Below, one piece after another: positions 36,976-45,738 of a stretch of DNA of 64,000 nucleotides. The DNA lies in contig CAIODY010000013.1 of assembly GCA_903857255.1 (NCBI GenBank), positions 1 to 64,000 of the forward strand. The letters are read 5' to 3'. A model generated the notes under the pieces. The model saw only the letters and a list, made by a program, of their open reading frames with translations, had not been told where the DNA came from and searched no databases. This DNA comes from an uncultured bacterium. Its GTDB lineage: Bacteria; Bacteroidota; Bacteroidia; Chitinophagales; CAIODY01. The translations under genes were made by a program, and so were the position numbers. The first letter of the stretch is position 1. The number at the start of each line of letters is the position of its first letter.

Positions 36976-38148
36976 ATGGCAAAAAGAGATTACTACGAAA
37001 TTTTAGGTGTAACAAAATCATCCACAGCTGATGAGATAAAAAAGGCGTATCGCAAAGTGGCGATGCAGTTTCATCCTGACAGAAATCCAGGCGATAAAGC
37101 AGCGGAAGATAAATTTAAAGAAGCAGCCGAAGCTTATGAAGTGTTGAGTGATGAAACTAAAAAACGTCAGTATGACCAATTTGGTCATGCAGGTGCAAAT
37201 GGTGGATACGGCGGTGGTGGCGGTTATCAAAGCCACGATATGAATATGGATGACATCTTCCGAAATTTCGGTGATGTGTTTGGCGATGAAAGTCCGTTTG
37301 GAAGTTTTTTTGGCGGCGGCGGAAGAAGCCGTGGTGGCAGCTCTCGAGGCAGAGGCGTTCGTGGCAGCAATTTAAGAGTGAAAGTAAAACTCACTTTGCA
37401 AGAAGTGGCAGAAGGCGTTCAGAAAAAAATAAAAGTTAAAAAGTTTGTGCCATGCAACACTTGTAGTGGCAGCGGCGCAAAAGATAAATCATCATTCAGT
37501 AATTGCTCAACCTGCGGCGGACGTGGCGTTGTAACCCGTGTGATGAACACCATGTTGGGGCAAATGCAAACGCAAACCACTTGCCCAACTTGTCATGGTG
37601 AAGGCACAACGATTGCTCATAAATGTGGCAGTTGTCATGGCGAAGGCAGAGTGAGTGGCGAAGAAACGATTACAATTGATATTCCAAAAGGCGCAACTGA
37701 TGGCATTCAGTTAAGTATGAATGGCAAAGGCAATGCTGGCGAACGTGGCGGTGCTGCTGGTGATTTGGTGATTAATGTGGAAGAAGAAGCGCATGAATTT
37801 TTACAACGTGAAGGCTTGAATGTGATTTATGAATTGCATTTGAATTTTGTGGATGCTTGCTTGGGAACTAGCGTTGAAGTACCAACAATTTCAGGTAAAG
37901 CTAAAATTAATATTGCCGAAGGAACACAATCAGGAAAAGTTTTCAGATTGAAAGGCAAAGGCATTCCAAGTTTGCAATCCTACGAACATGGCGACCAATT
38001 GATTCATGTCAACGTATGGACACCAAAAGCCTTATCAGCAGAGGAAAAGAAGATTTTAGAAAAATTAAAAACTTCTCCTAATTTCAAACCACAACCTGGC
38101 AAAGAAGAAAAAGGTTTCTTCAACAAAGTGAGGGATATGTTTAATTAA
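36976..38148 (+). CDS. dnaJ: Chaperone protein DnaJ (Hsp40)
   Basis: Co-chaperone that stimulates DnaK ATPase and delivers substrates. 390 aa, class I architecture: J domain with HPD ('[16 protein letters not shown]', residues 31-46), G/F-rich region ('[10 protein letters not shown]', '[18 protein letters not shown]'), four CxxCxGxG zinc-finger repeats ([32 protein letters not shown]; about residues 155-225) and two C-terminal beta domains. It lies downstream of grpE and is probably co-transcribed with the DUF218 gene 22 bp after it. Confidence 0.99.
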   Translation: MAKRDYYEILGVTKSSTADEIKKAYRKVAMQFHPDRNPGDKAAEDKFKEAAEAYEVLSDETKKRQYDQFGHAGANGGYGGGGGYQSHDMNMDDIFRNFGDVFGDESPFGSFFGGGGRSRGGSSRGRGVRGSNLRVKVKLTLQEVAEGVQKKIKVKKFVPCNTCSGSGAKDKSSFSNCSTCGGRGVVTRVMNTMLGQMQTQTTCPTCHGEGTTIAHKCGSCHGEGRVSGEETITIDIPKGATDGIQLSMNGKGNAGERGGAAGDLVINVEEEAHEFLQREGLNVIYELHLNFVDACLGTSVEVPTISGKAKINIAEGTQSGKVFRLKGKGIPSLQSYEHGDQLIHVNVWTPKALSAEEKKILEKLKTSPNFKPQPGKEEKGFFNKVRDMFN

Positions 38149-38170
38149 GAAGCATGATTAAAATTAAAAA

Positions 38171-38800
38171 ATGCTAAAAAATATTTTTATGAAAAAGTGG
38201 GTGTTGGTTTTATTATCAGCACTCATTTTTTTTATTGCGTTGTTTGTCTTTCGTAATTCTATTTTACGAGGCATGGGCAATTTTTTAATCAAAGAAGATG
38301 CTGTTGAAAAATGCGATGCTATTGTTGTATTGAGTGGAAATGCTTTGGACAGAGCCACCGAAGCGGCTTTGTTGTATAAACAAGGAATTGCCAAACAAAT
38401 TATTTGCACAGGCAATAATCAAAGTGGTGATTTTGAAGTGTTGCATTTAAAAGAAAAAGAATCGGATGTTTCTAAATTTAGAATGATAGAAATGGGCGTT
38501 CCTGATTCAGCAATTATTGTCATTCATGAAGGAACAAGCACTTTGGAAGAAGGCGAAGCAATGCTGAAATTTTGCCAAACTCATCAATTAAAATCATGCA
38601 TGATTTTGAGCAGCAAATTTCATACAAGGCGCATCAACTATGTGTCTGACAAGAAGTTCAAAAACTCAGCAGTGAAAATTTTAGTACATGGCGCACCACC
38701 TTCAAAATACAAAATTGAAACTTGGTGGAAGGGCGAAGAAGGTTTGTTATTCGTTTACGATGAATACATCAAACTGATTTATTACCACTTGAAATATTAA
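38171..38800 (+). CDS. YdcF/SanA-family DUF218 membrane-anchored protein
   Basis: 209 aa with one N-terminal TM segment (about residues 10-28) followed by a DUF218 Rossmann-like domain: 'KCDAIVVLSGNALDRATEAALLYKQG' (residues about 44-69), 'EGTSTLEEGEAML' and 'CMILSSKFHTRR' are typical. SanA/ElyC/YdcF proteins act in envelope integrity and vancomycin-type barrier functions, though their chemistry is unclear. A second ATG six codons in (38189, MKKWVLVLL) is an equally good start. The TAA stop lies within a perfect 16-bp hairpin. Confidence 0.88.
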   Translation: MLKNIFMKKWVLVLLSALIFFIALFVFRNSILRGMGNFLIKEDAVEKCDAIVVLSGNALDRATEAALLYKQGIAKQIICTGNNQSGDFEVLHLKEKESDVSKFRMIEMGVPDSAIIVIHEGTSTLEEGEAMLKFCQTHQLKSCMILSSKFHTRRINYVSDKKFKNSAVKILVHGAPPSKYKIETWWKGEEGLLFVYDEYIKLIYYHLKY

Positions 38801-38827
38801 TTCACAAGGTGTGTGAATTAATATTTC
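38791..38827. terminator. Hairpin between convergent ydcF-like gene and hflX
   Basis: Perfect 16-bp arms GAAATATTAATTCACA / TGTGAATTAATATTTC with a 5-base loop, including the upstream stop codon and ending 4 bases before the hflX stop. T-tracts are weak, so terminator activity on both strands is inferred from position. Confidence 0.6.
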
Positions 38828-38831
38828 TTCC

Positions 38832-40028
38832 TCAAAATTTTTGAGCAATGAATGGATAACGTTCTTCGTACAATACTTTTACTTTTTCTAAAATCGTGTT
38901 GCGTAAGCCATCCACATTTCTTTTTTCTAAAGCGCTTACAAAAACACATTGCCCGTGAAGCCTTGTCAGCCAAGCATTTTCAAGCTCATTTATAATTTCT
39001 TTGCGAACAGCAACAGGTGTTAATTCATCGAAATGATTTTTTTCGTACAAATCAATTTTGTTGAAAATTACTAAAGTTGGTTTGTCTGCTACTTTTAATT
39101 CTAACAAAGTTTCATTCACAGTTTTCATTTGGTCTTCAAATTGCGGATGCGAAATATCAACCACATGAATTAAAATATCGCTTTCTCTCACCTCATCCAA
39201 AGTTGATTTAAAACTTTCGACCAAAGTGTGTGGGAGCTTGCGAATAAAGCCCACGGTATCGCTCAACAAAAATGGAATTCTGTCAATCACCACTTTACGA
39301 ACAGTTGTATCCAATGTTGCGAACAATTTATTTTCGGCAAATACTTCGCTTTTGCTCAACAAATTCATGGTGGTGCTTTTGCCAACATTAGTGTAACCGA
39401 CCAATGCTACACGAATCACTTCGCCACGGCTTTTGCGTTGGGTGATAAATTGTTTATCAATTTGCGTTAAATCGTGTTTGAGTTTTGAAATATTTTCTTT
39501 CACCAATCGGCGGTCGGTTTCAATTTCTTTTTCGCCTGGCCCTCTCATGCCGATGCCACCTTTTTGTCGCTCTAAGTGGCTCCACAAGCCTTTTAGCCGA
39601 GGTAAGAGATATTGCAACTGCGCCAATTCTACTTGCGTCTTTGCATGAGCAGTTCGGGCTCGTGATGCAAAAATATCCAAGATTAATCCTGTTCTATCCA
39701 ACACTTTGCATTTTACAACGGCTTCAATATTTGTTTGCTGACGACCGCTTAATTCATCATCAAAAATCACCAAACTCACATCATTTTGCTCAATGTAATT
39801 TCTGATTTCTTCCAATTTTCCACTGCCGATAAAGGTGTTGGAATCTAACTTTTGCATACGTTGTGTAAATCGTTTCAATGCCACAGCACCAGCTGTTTCA
39901 GCCAAAAAAGTAAGTTCGTCTAAATATTCTTTTACTTGTTCTTCTTTTTGATTTTGTTGTATAACGGCTACCAGCACTGCTTTTTCGATGCCTAAGTTTT
40001 TTTGAAAAGTATCTAAGTGATTAATCAT
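38832..40028 (-). CDS. hflX: GTPase HflX
   Basis: Ribosome-splitting GTPase that rescues stalled 70S ribosomes under heat stress. 398 aa. The N-terminal HflX domain ends with the glycine-rich signature 'GGIGMRGPGEKEIETDRR' (about residues 157-174). The G domain has G1 'GYTNVGKST' (211-219), switch I 'FATLDTTVRK', G3 'DTVGFI' and G4 'NKID'. Heat-stress function agrees with the neighbouring dnaK/grpE/dnaJ genes, though it is on the opposite strand from dnaJ. A minus-strand TATTTTTG box (40034-40041) sits only six bases before the ATG, which would imply a nearly leaderless mRNA. Confidence 0.97.
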   Translation of the reverse strand: MINHLDTFQKNLGIEKAVLVAVIQQNQKEEQVKEYLDELTFLAETAGAVALKRFTQRMQKLDSNTFIGSGKLEEIRNYIEQNDVSLVIFDDELSGRQQTNIEAVVKCKVLDRTGLILDIFASRARTAHAKTQVELAQLQYLLPRLKGLWSHLERQKGGIGMRGPGEKEIETDRRLVKENISKLKHDLTQIDKQFITQRKSRGEVIRVALVGYTNVGKSTTMNLLSKSEVFAENKLFATLDTTVRKVVIDRIPFLLSDTVGFIRKLPHTLVESFKSTLDEVRESDILIHVVDISHPQFEDQMKTVNETLLELKVADKPTLVIFNKIDLYEKNHFDELTPVAVRKEIINELENAWLTRLHGQCVFVSALEKRNVDGLRNTILEKVKVLYEERYPFIAQKF

Positions 40029-40110
40029 TGTTGCAAAAATAGTCGGAAAAGAACAAGAATTTGAAAATTTGAAGATGAGAAAATTTGAGAATTAAAATAC
40101 AAAATACTCA

Positions 40111-40140
40111 ACCACATAGGTTCATAGAAATCATAGAATA
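40111..40140 (+). repeat. Fragment of an ACACATAGG-type dispersed repeat
   Basis: CCACATAGGTTCATAGAAAT resembles the left end of the element at 52443 (CACATAGGTACATAGATTTT). No partner arm was found here, so this looks like a decayed copy. Confidence 0.4.
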
Positions 40141-40210
40141 CAAGATTAAAATTCAAAGCGAACATAGATTTCGCAAGCGAAAAAATAGAAAAATGAAAAA
40201 GTAGACTGTT

Positions 40211-40290
40211 GCTGCGGCAGGGATTGCAGCGAAAATCCTTTTGTGAGGAACGAGCAAAAGATTGTAGCGAAAAGCCCGAAGCCGCCCAAA
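40211..40290 (+). repeat. Multi-stem folded element (possible dispersed repeat or structured RNA)
   Basis: A closing stem GCGGC (40214-40218) / GCCGC (40281-40285) encloses a GGATT/AATCC hairpin (40221-40225 / 40234-40238) and a CTTTTG/CAAAAG hairpin (40238-40243 / 40255-40260). Two similar words, GATTGCAGCGAAAA and GATTGTAGCGAAAA, repeat inside. It is locally GC-rich and lies in the 357-bp hflX/lipoprotein gap 40029-40385, which otherwise holds only AT-rich sequence and the fragment at 40111. Confidence 0.6.
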
Positions 40291-40385
40291 AATATTTTTG
40301 TTTTCGGAATAAAAAATTCGACACTTTTTTTTGTGTTGTTCAGAAACAAAGTTTTTTCAAAAAATATTTCGACTTAATTTTAGGT

Positions 40386-41087
40386 ATGAAAAAAAATATG
40401 CTGTTCATGATTTTAATGGTTTTCATTTTTGCTGCTTGCAAAAAGAAAACTGCAACAGTGGATATGAAAACTGATTATTTCCCTTTGAAAGTGGGCTCGT
40501 GGATTATTTATGATGTAGATTCAACTTACTACGATGATTTTTTATTGACGCATCACATGCATCATTTTCAGTTGAAAGAATTGATTGCAGAAGCATTCAC
40601 CGATTTGCAAGGCAACGCTGCTTATCGCATTGAGCGATACGAACGCGATAGCACTTCGCAAACTTTCCAAATCAAAAATGTTTGTTCAGAAAATGTTGTG
40701 AATAATCAAGCGCAACGAGTAGAAAATAATTTGCGATTTGTGAAAATGATTTTTCCACCACAAACTACAATTTCATGGAAAGGCAATGTTTACATTCAGT
40801 CCGATTTGACCAGCATCTACACCAAATTTTTAGGCGATTGGGATTATCAATATTCTTTTGTTGATGCACCAAATTCCTTTGGTGGCAATAGTTTCAGTGC
40901 AACTGCAACTGTGGTCGCTGATGATGAATTAGTGCCAGGCTTACAGCAAACTACATTTGTTGAAACTTATGCCAGAAATGTCGGGCTGGTTTATTACCAT
41001 CACAAATTTGTTGAGAAACAACCATCAGATACCACTTGGGTTTCGGGGTTTGATGTAACTGCAACTGTTAATTCTTTTGGCAATTAA
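40386..41087 (+). CDS. Lipoprotein, hypothetical
   Basis: The ORF track begins at 40209, but its first 59 codons run through the folded repeat element and give a Cys/Lys-rich non-protein-like stretch. The ATG at 40386 gives a proper lipoprotein signal (MKKNMLFMILMVFIFAAC, lipobox FAAC), 233 aa. The mature part is beta-rich with aromatic strands ('YFPLKVGSWIIYDVDSTYYDD', 'AYRIERYERDSTSQTFQI', 'GLVYYHHKFVEKQ'), resembling small Bacteroidota outer-membrane lipoproteins of unknown role. It ends 4 bases into the convergent MarC gene (shared TTAA). Confidence 0.85.
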   Translation: MKKNMLFMILMVFIFAACKKKTATVDMKTDYFPLKVGSWIIYDVDSTYYDDFLLTHHMHHFQLKELIAEAFTDLQGNAAYRIERYERDSTSQTFQIKNVCSENVVNNQAQRVENNLRFVKMIFPPQTTISWKGNVYIQSDLTSIYTKFLGDWDYQYSFVDAPNSFGGNSFSATATVVADDELVPGLQQTTFVETYARNVGLVYYHHKFVEKQPSDTTWVSGFDVTATVNSFGN

Positions 41088-41677
41088 ATTCCATTTTTTA
41101 AAAAGTTTGATTCAAAAATTTTGATGGCGATGGCAATTAGAATTACGCCGAAGAATTTTTTCAAAACTAAAATTCCAGCTTTGCCCAATTTTCGTTCAAT
41201 CCAATCAACTGATTTCAAAACAATAAACATGACTATCAAATTAATAAGGATAGCAATGATGATATTGTAAATGTTGTAGACTGCTTTTAGCGAAAGAATT
41301 GTGGTTAATGTACCCGAACCAGCTAACACAGGAAATGCAAGCGGAACAAGGCTTCCTGCGCTACCCACGTCTTTTTCGGATTTGAAAAAATTTCTTCCTG
41401 AAATTAATTCTAAGCCTAAAATAAAAACTACAAACGAACCTGCTAAAGCAAACGAACGCAAATCAATGCCAATAATATTGAGCAATTGTTCGCCAATGAA
41501 TAAAAATATAATCATCAAAGTGCCAGCGAAAACCGTTGTCCCCATTGGGTTAAACTCGGGATGTTGTTTTTTGATATTGATAACGATGGGTACTGAACCA
41601 ACCACATCAATAATGGCAAACAAAGTGAAAGTGATGGTGAGAATGTCGTTGATTTTTATTCCGCTAAGTGGTGGCAT
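41084..41677 (-). CDS. MarC-family integral membrane protein
   Basis: 197 aa with six predicted TM helices. The N-terminus 'LTITFTLFAIIDVVGSVPIVI' carries the family's D-x-x-G-x-x-P turn, and 'PLAFPVLAGSGTLTTIL' (about residues 112-128) the second conserved P/G-rich re-entrant segment, showing the inverted-repeat fold. The function of MarC proteins is not established (the name comes from the mar locus; a direct drug-resistance role was not upheld). It is last in a minus-strand operon after the ZIP gene (42-bp gap). Confidence 0.92.
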   Translation of the reverse strand: MPPLSGIKINDILTITFTLFAIIDVVGSVPIVINIKKQHPEFNPMGTTVFAGTLMIIFLFIGEQLLNIIGIDLRSFALAGSFVVFILGLELISGRNFFKSEKDVGSAGSLVPLAFPVLAGSGTLTTILSLKAVYNIYNIIIAILINLIVMFIVLKSVDWIERKLGKAGILVLKKFFGVILIAIAIKIFESNFLKNGI

Positions 41678-41719
41678 AAAAATAAATTGTTGGTTTTGAG
41701 TAACTGGTTATTTGTAAAA

Positions 41720-42439
41720 TCACACTAACAAACTTACCGCAAATCCGATTATCAAACACAAAATTTTGTACCATTTAATTTGATGTTTGTTGTTGGTAGT
41801 TTCAAAAATAATCGTGGTACTAATATGCAACAATGTGCCGCAAATTAAACCGATAACGATGCCAAAAATGTTTTGCGAAAATAAATTTGACTGCTGATAA
41901 CTCACAAACAAGATGATTGAAATAGGTGTAATCATGGCGAAAAAGAATATCCATAGAAACCGCTGTGTGGCTGTTTTTACGCTGTGCGATACTAAACAGG
42001 CTAACGCAAAACATTCAGGAATTTTATGCAAAATCAAACCAACCAACAAGCCCGAAAAAATCTTTTTTGTTGCGTATGATTCAACCAATGGAGCTGCTTC
42101 AAAAAAAGCATGAATACCCAAACCAAGAATAATGTAAACCAATTTATGCAAAGGCAAATGCTCATGAATATGGGTATGCCCATGTTCAACACCTTGTGAA
42201 AATTGTTGGATAATATGTTGCAGAAAAAAACCTGCTAAAACCCACACTAAAATATTTTCGCCATAATGAATTACAGCATGAGGAATAATGTGTCGCAGTA
42301 AAACTGAAAATAAATAAGCGCCTGTTGCAATCAACAAATAATTAATCAAGTTTTGTTTTTCGTGTGGGATAACAAAACTCAACAAGCCGCCAACAAAGCC
42401 AGCTGTGAAGATTAATGATATGATAATCAGCCAACTCAA
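41720..42439 (-). CDS. ZIP-family divalent metal transporter
   Basis: Inner-membrane importer for Zn2+ or Fe2+, 239 aa, about eight TM helices. A His-rich cytoplasmic loop 'EHGHTHIHEHLPLH' (about residues 83-97) and the TM4/TM5 metal sites ('GLGIHAFFEA', 'LILHKIPECFAL') are characteristic. The start is TTG overlapping the PAP2 stop (TTGA), giving strong translational coupling. A DUF1826 protein, a family linked to zinc homeostasis in other bacteria, is encoded 2.2 kb away. Confidence 0.9.
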   Translation of the reverse strand: MSWLIIISLIFTAGFVGGLLSFVIPHEKQNLINYLLIATGAYLFSVLLRHIIPHAVIHYGENILVWVLAGFFLQHIIQQFSQGVEHGHTHIHEHLPLHKLVYIILGLGIHAFFEAAPLVESYATKKIFSGLLVGLILHKIPECFALACLVSHSVKTATQRFLWIFFFAMITPISIILFVSYQQSNLFSQNIFGIVIGLICGTLLHISTTIIFETTNNKHQIKWYKILCLIIGFAVSLLV

Positions 42440-43017
42440 CTGTTTTTTATGTTTTGATTTTCGGGCATTAATTTTTCATACACCCAATACATAATCACAC
42501 TGCAAAATGCACCTGTAATAAATCCACCTAAAACATCGAACGGATAATGAACACCCACATAAATTTGTGAGTAGCCAACTAATATTGGAACCAACAAAAA
42601 GAGATAACTTTTTCTACCAATTACAGCTAAAAAAATCATTGCCAAAAACAAACACACACTTATGTTGTTTGCTGCATGACTGCTTGTAAAGCTGTATCCA
42701 TGGCTGCCTCCAACCAAATCATTGATTTTGCATTGCCAGCTTCCATCAACGCATGGACGTAAGCGATGAAAATAGGGTTTGAAAAAATGACTGCTAATTA
42801 AATCGCTAAAACCCATGGTTGCGCCTGTGAAAAGTACCAACCAAAATCCTTTCAAGCGATATTTTATTATCAGTAATAATGCAAGTGAAATATAGAAAAT
42901 TTGCAAATGAAATGGCTCACGAATAAATTTGAAAACTTCATTCAATGCTGGTACATTCCATTTTTGGTTGATGTACTCAAATACTTTGTAGTCAATATGT
43001 TTAAGCGTTTCTAACAA
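42436..43017 (-). CDS. PAP2-family membrane phosphatase
   Basis: 193 aa, about five TM helices. The phosphatase signature is complete: motif 1 'KPYFHRLRPC' (K-x6-RP type), motif 2 'SFTSSHAAN' (PSGH type) and motif 3 'GVHYPFDVLGG' (SRxxxxxHxxxD type). It is likely an undecaprenyl-diphosphate or phosphatidate phosphatase active on the periplasmic side. The start is a TTG two bases after the preceding methyltransferase stop; no in-frame ATG is available nearby. Confidence 0.93.
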   Translation of the reverse strand: MLETLKHIDYKVFEYINQKWNVPALNEVFKFIREPFHLQIFYISLALLLIIKYRLKGFWLVLFTGATMGFSDLISSHFFKPYFHRLRPCVDGSWQCKINDLVGGSHGYSFTSSHAANNISVCLFLAMIFLAVIGRKSYLFLLVPILVGYSQIYVGVHYPFDVLGGFITGAFCSVIMYWVYEKLMPENQNIKNS

Positions 43018-43019
43018 TT

Positions 43020-43751
43020 TTATTTTTTAATGGCATGGATAATTAATCGGTCTGAATTTTGTTCATCAAAGTTATGCAAAGCATAATCGCCAAAAATATT
43101 TTTGATGGAAAGATTTTGTTGCCTTAATAATTTTTCAAAATCATTTAGTGTAAAGGCTTTAACTTTTTCTCGAGCTGTCATTTTCAATTCATTATCCTCA
43201 AACACTTTTGTTGATTTGCAAATAAATCCATTTTCTACAAAACGATGAATTTCAAACACACAATTTTCTTTTTCGATTTTTTCATGCGCCACTAAATTTT
43301 TCATCACTTTTTTTGCGTTCATAAAATCAATCACCAAATTTCCGTTGAGCTTCAAAGCCGCTTGCATGGCTGCAAACTGATGTACATCATCAATTGGTTT
43401 TCGAAAATATCCCATGCTAGTAAAAAAGCTGCAAACCACATTAAAATAATTTACACGAAATATTTTTCGCATATCGTGTTCATAAAAATGCAAATTATCG
43501 CATTCCATTTTTTTTGCTTCGGCAATACTATTAGCGGCTAAATCAATGCCGCAAACATCAAAACCTTTGCTGGCTAAGTATTTTGAATGCCTGCCTTTTC
43601 CGCAAGCCATATCTAATACTTTTTCGCCTTGATTGGTTTTTAAATAATCAAATAAATTATCAATGAAATTTTTTGCTTCCTCATCATTCCTATTGTTGTA
43701 CAACAAGTGATAATAATGACTATCAAACCACACCTCAAACCAATTATCCAT
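43020..43751 (-). CDS. Class I SAM-dependent methyltransferase
   Basis: 243 aa, first gene of the minus-strand operon methyltransferase / PAP2 / ZIP / MarC. Motif I 'VLDMACGKGRHSKYLASKG' (about residues 45-63), strand-2 acid 'VCGIDLA' and motif 'YFNVVCSFFTSMGYF' fit the Methyltransf_25/UbiE-like group. The substrate is unknown. A minus-strand TAGATTTG box (43780-43787), with CAAA words upstream, is the candidate operon promoter. Confidence 0.9.
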   Translation of the reverse strand: MDNWFEVWFDSHYYHLLYNNRNDEEAKNFIDNLFDYLKTNQGEKVLDMACGKGRHSKYLASKGFDVCGIDLAANSIAEAKKMECDNLHFYEHDMRKIFRVNYFNVVCSFFTSMGYFRKPIDDVHQFAAMQAALKLNGNLVIDFMNAKKVMKNLVAHEKIEKENCVFEIHRFVENGFICKSTKVFEDNELKMTAREKVKAFTLNDFEKLLRQQNLSIKNIFGDYALHNFDEQNSDRLIIHAIKK

Positions 43752-43779
43752 TTTAGAATTTTATTTTTTTTTAGCGTTG

Positions 43780-43787
43780 CAAATCTA
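43780..43787 (-). promoter_or_regulatory. Candidate -7 box of the methyltransferase operon
   Basis: Reads TAGATTTG on the minus strand, 29 bases before the ATG; TTTG words occur 16 and 23 bp further upstream. Confidence 0.45.
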
Positions 43788-43841
43788 CCAAAATATGAAT
43801 TGACAAATTGCAAACTGCTGAAGCTATTTCAAACTTACGTG

Positions 43842-43849
43842 TATATTTG
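43842..43849 (+). promoter_or_regulatory. Candidate -7 box of the thioredoxin-like gene
   Basis: TATATTTG fits TAnnTTTG, 36 bases before the ATG at 43886. Confidence 0.45.
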
Positions 43850-43885
43850 AACGCAAAATATATTTAAACTTTTTAAAAATACCCC

Positions 43886-44401
43886 ATGCGTAAAAGTGTT
43901 ATCCTCTTCATTTTTTTTAGCCTCGTTTTTGCAACAATAACAATTGCACAAACCACACAAAAAACAGAATCAAAAATCTACAATTCTGCGGCTGATGCCA
44001 AGGCTGATATAAAAGCAGCTGTTGAAAAAGCAAAGAAAGAAGGCAAGCATGTGTTGCTGCAAATTGGCGGCAACTGGTGCATCTGGTGTATGCGTTTTAA
44101 TGAAAAAGCCACTACTAATGATACTTTAAAATCGGAATTAGAAAAAGATTTTGTGGTGTATCATTTGAATTATAGCAAAGAAAATAAAAATGAAGAAGTG
44201 CTTGCTCAACTTGGTTTTCCGCAACGATTTGGATTTCCAGTGTTTGTAATTTTAGATGCTAATGGAAACAGAATTCACACTCAAAACAGTGAGTATCTGG
44301 AAGAAGGAAAAGGATACAGCACTACCAAAGTTCTTAACTTTTTTAAGCAGTGGTCACCTGCTGCATTAGATGCAAAAACTTACCATGAAACAAAAAAGTA
44401 A
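43886..44401 (+). CDS. Exported thioredoxin-fold protein
   Basis: 171 aa with a signal peptide (cleavage near 'ITIAQ'). A thioredoxin-7/DUF255-like fold has an active site 'GGNWCIWCMRF' (C-I-W-C, about residues 66-75) and the cis-Pro region 'RFGFPVFVILDANG'. Such periplasmic proteins act in disulfide exchange, which could matter for the Cys-rich T9SS cargo encoded nearby, but that link is inferred. The redox-active CxxC is intact. Confidence 0.88.
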   Translation: MRKSVILFIFFSLVFATITIAQTTQKTESKIYNSAADAKADIKAAVEKAKKEGKHVLLQIGGNWCIWCMRFNEKATTNDTLKSELEKDFVVYHLNYSKENKNEEVLAQLGFPQRFGFPVFVILDANGNRIHTQNSEYLEEGKGYSTTKVLNFFKQWSPAALDAKTYHETKK

Positions 44402-44671
44402 ATGCGTATTCAATGCGTATGATTGCTTTTCACCCCTTCTACTAAATGGCGTTATTAGAGCATAAAAAAAAGTACTTCGGCTGCCAATATTCCACACCTC
44501 AATTTTATTTTTCGAGAGTATAAACTAAACTGTGTAAATGAAATTTAGAGTCGGCATCTGTTTGTAATAAAGCATACAAACAAGGAAAGTGACTAATTGT
44601 TTCAAAACGATAAAACCCTATTATCTTGCATTGGCGAAATACAGTTACTTGCTGTATTGCTAAATACCCTT

Positions 44672-45367
44672 ATGAACAATTTATCTGCTAATCATTCCAT
44701 TCATTTGGTTACCAATTTTCAAAACCTTATTTCAACGCCTTTTCAAGCTGATAGAAATGCCATTTGTTGGCAACGTGAATTAAAAGGTGATTTTAGTGAG
44801 TTAGTAAAAAAGATTACTCCAACCGAAAACATTACTGTAATTAATGAAGAGGAACTTTTAACACTTCAGCTAAATGAACAAGGGCAATTGGCTCGTAACA
44901 TTATTTTAAATGATTTAAAACTGTTGAAAGCGCATGGCGCATCACCTATTCTTAATCTCATTAAATGTTATGAAAGCGATAATACTTATTCCTTTTTCCC
45001 AACCGATGTTTATTCATTTCATGTAGATAGTTCACCTATTGCAACCGATACTTTTTTATGTACGTATTATGGTTCGCCAAGTGAGCTATTACCCAATGCA
45101 CAAGCCTTACAAAAAGTGCTTGTACCAGAAATACGTGATGAACTAAAAAAACAATATCGTGGCGCAGATGCAGAATTTGAATCGTATTTAAGCGAACATT
45201 TTTTTGATTTGCACTATCAGGGTAAACCTGATGCAAGCCCTATTAGCTTGGGTTTGGGAAACTTATGGCGATTGGCAGTTGATTACCCAAAAAGTAAAGT
45301 GCTGCCTTGTATTCATCGTGCACCAAAAGAAAGAAATGGTCAACATCGGTTGTTGTTAATCTGCTAA
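44672..45367 (+). CDS. DUF1826 domain-containing protein
   Basis: The track starts at a TTG (44597); I prefer the ATG at 44672, giving 231 aa, because the extra 25 residues have no family-like features. The protein is cytoplasmic, with 'FQADRNAICWQREL' (about residues 23-36), 'FFPTDVYSFHVDSSPIATDTFLC' (His and Asp positions of the family), 'YYGSPSELLPN' and the C-terminal 'PCIHRAPKERNGQHRLLLIC', a pattern matching DUF1826. The fold and conserved His/Asp suggest a metal-dependent enzyme, but the function is not established. In proteobacteria DUF1826 genes are linked with zinc-regulated loci. An EamA remnant follows. Confidence 0.8.
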   Translation: MNNLSANHSIHLVTNFQNLISTPFQADRNAICWQRELKGDFSELVKKITPTENITVINEEELLTLQLNEQGQLARNIILNDLKLLKAHGASPILNLIKCYESDNTYSFFPTDVYSFHVDSSPIATDTFLCTYYGSPSELLPNAQALQKVLVPEIRDELKKQYRGADAEFESYLSEHFFDLHYQGKPDASPISLGLGNLWRLAVDYPKSKVLPCIHRAPKERNGQHRLLLIC

Positions 45368-45480
45368 ATACAAAGGAGTTAAGCAAGTACAATTTTTAAA
45401 AACTTACTACAGTATTTTTTTGTACGATATTTGGAAAGCATTGCTTTAATTATTCACGTTCACTAACAAACAATTGCACC

Positions 45481-45662
45481 ATGTGGTCAGTATATGCTTT
45501 ATTATCAGCCTTGTTTGCTGCACTCACCGCCATATTAGCAAAAGTAGGCATTAAAAGGATTATATACTAATTTAGCTACTGCTATCAAAAGAAGTATTAA
45601 TCCTGAAAACCCCTATTGGTGCAGCCTTGATAATTGCTGACACAGTTACTTTAATTTTATAA
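45481..45662 (+). pseudogene. EamA/DMT transporter remnant
   Basis: Three pieces in three frames recall the ~140-aa single-EamA transporters of Bacteroidota: an N-terminal helix 'MWSVYALLSALFAALTAILA' (45481-45555), then 'NLATAI' (45569-45586), then a C-terminal helix 'TPIGAALIIADTVTLIL' with stop (from 45588 to 45662). About 85 internal residues are missing. The rest of the 371-bp gap 45368-45738 holds nothing else I recognise. Confidence 0.7.
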
Positions 45663-45738
45663 CAGCCGATAAGAAAGGGTTAATGCCTTTTTATCAACGC
45701 TTCTATTTCTTTTTCATGCATTTGATACCCAAAAAATT

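Noticed and set aside
38791-38827. Operator for hflX
   Set aside because: It lies at the 3' ends of two convergent genes, so a transcript-end hairpin is more likely.
40209-40385. N-terminal extension of the lipoprotein ORF (59 codons before 40386)
   Set aside because: It translates a folded non-coding element into Cys/Lys-rich sequence; the internal ATG at 40386 gives a textbook lipoprotein signal.
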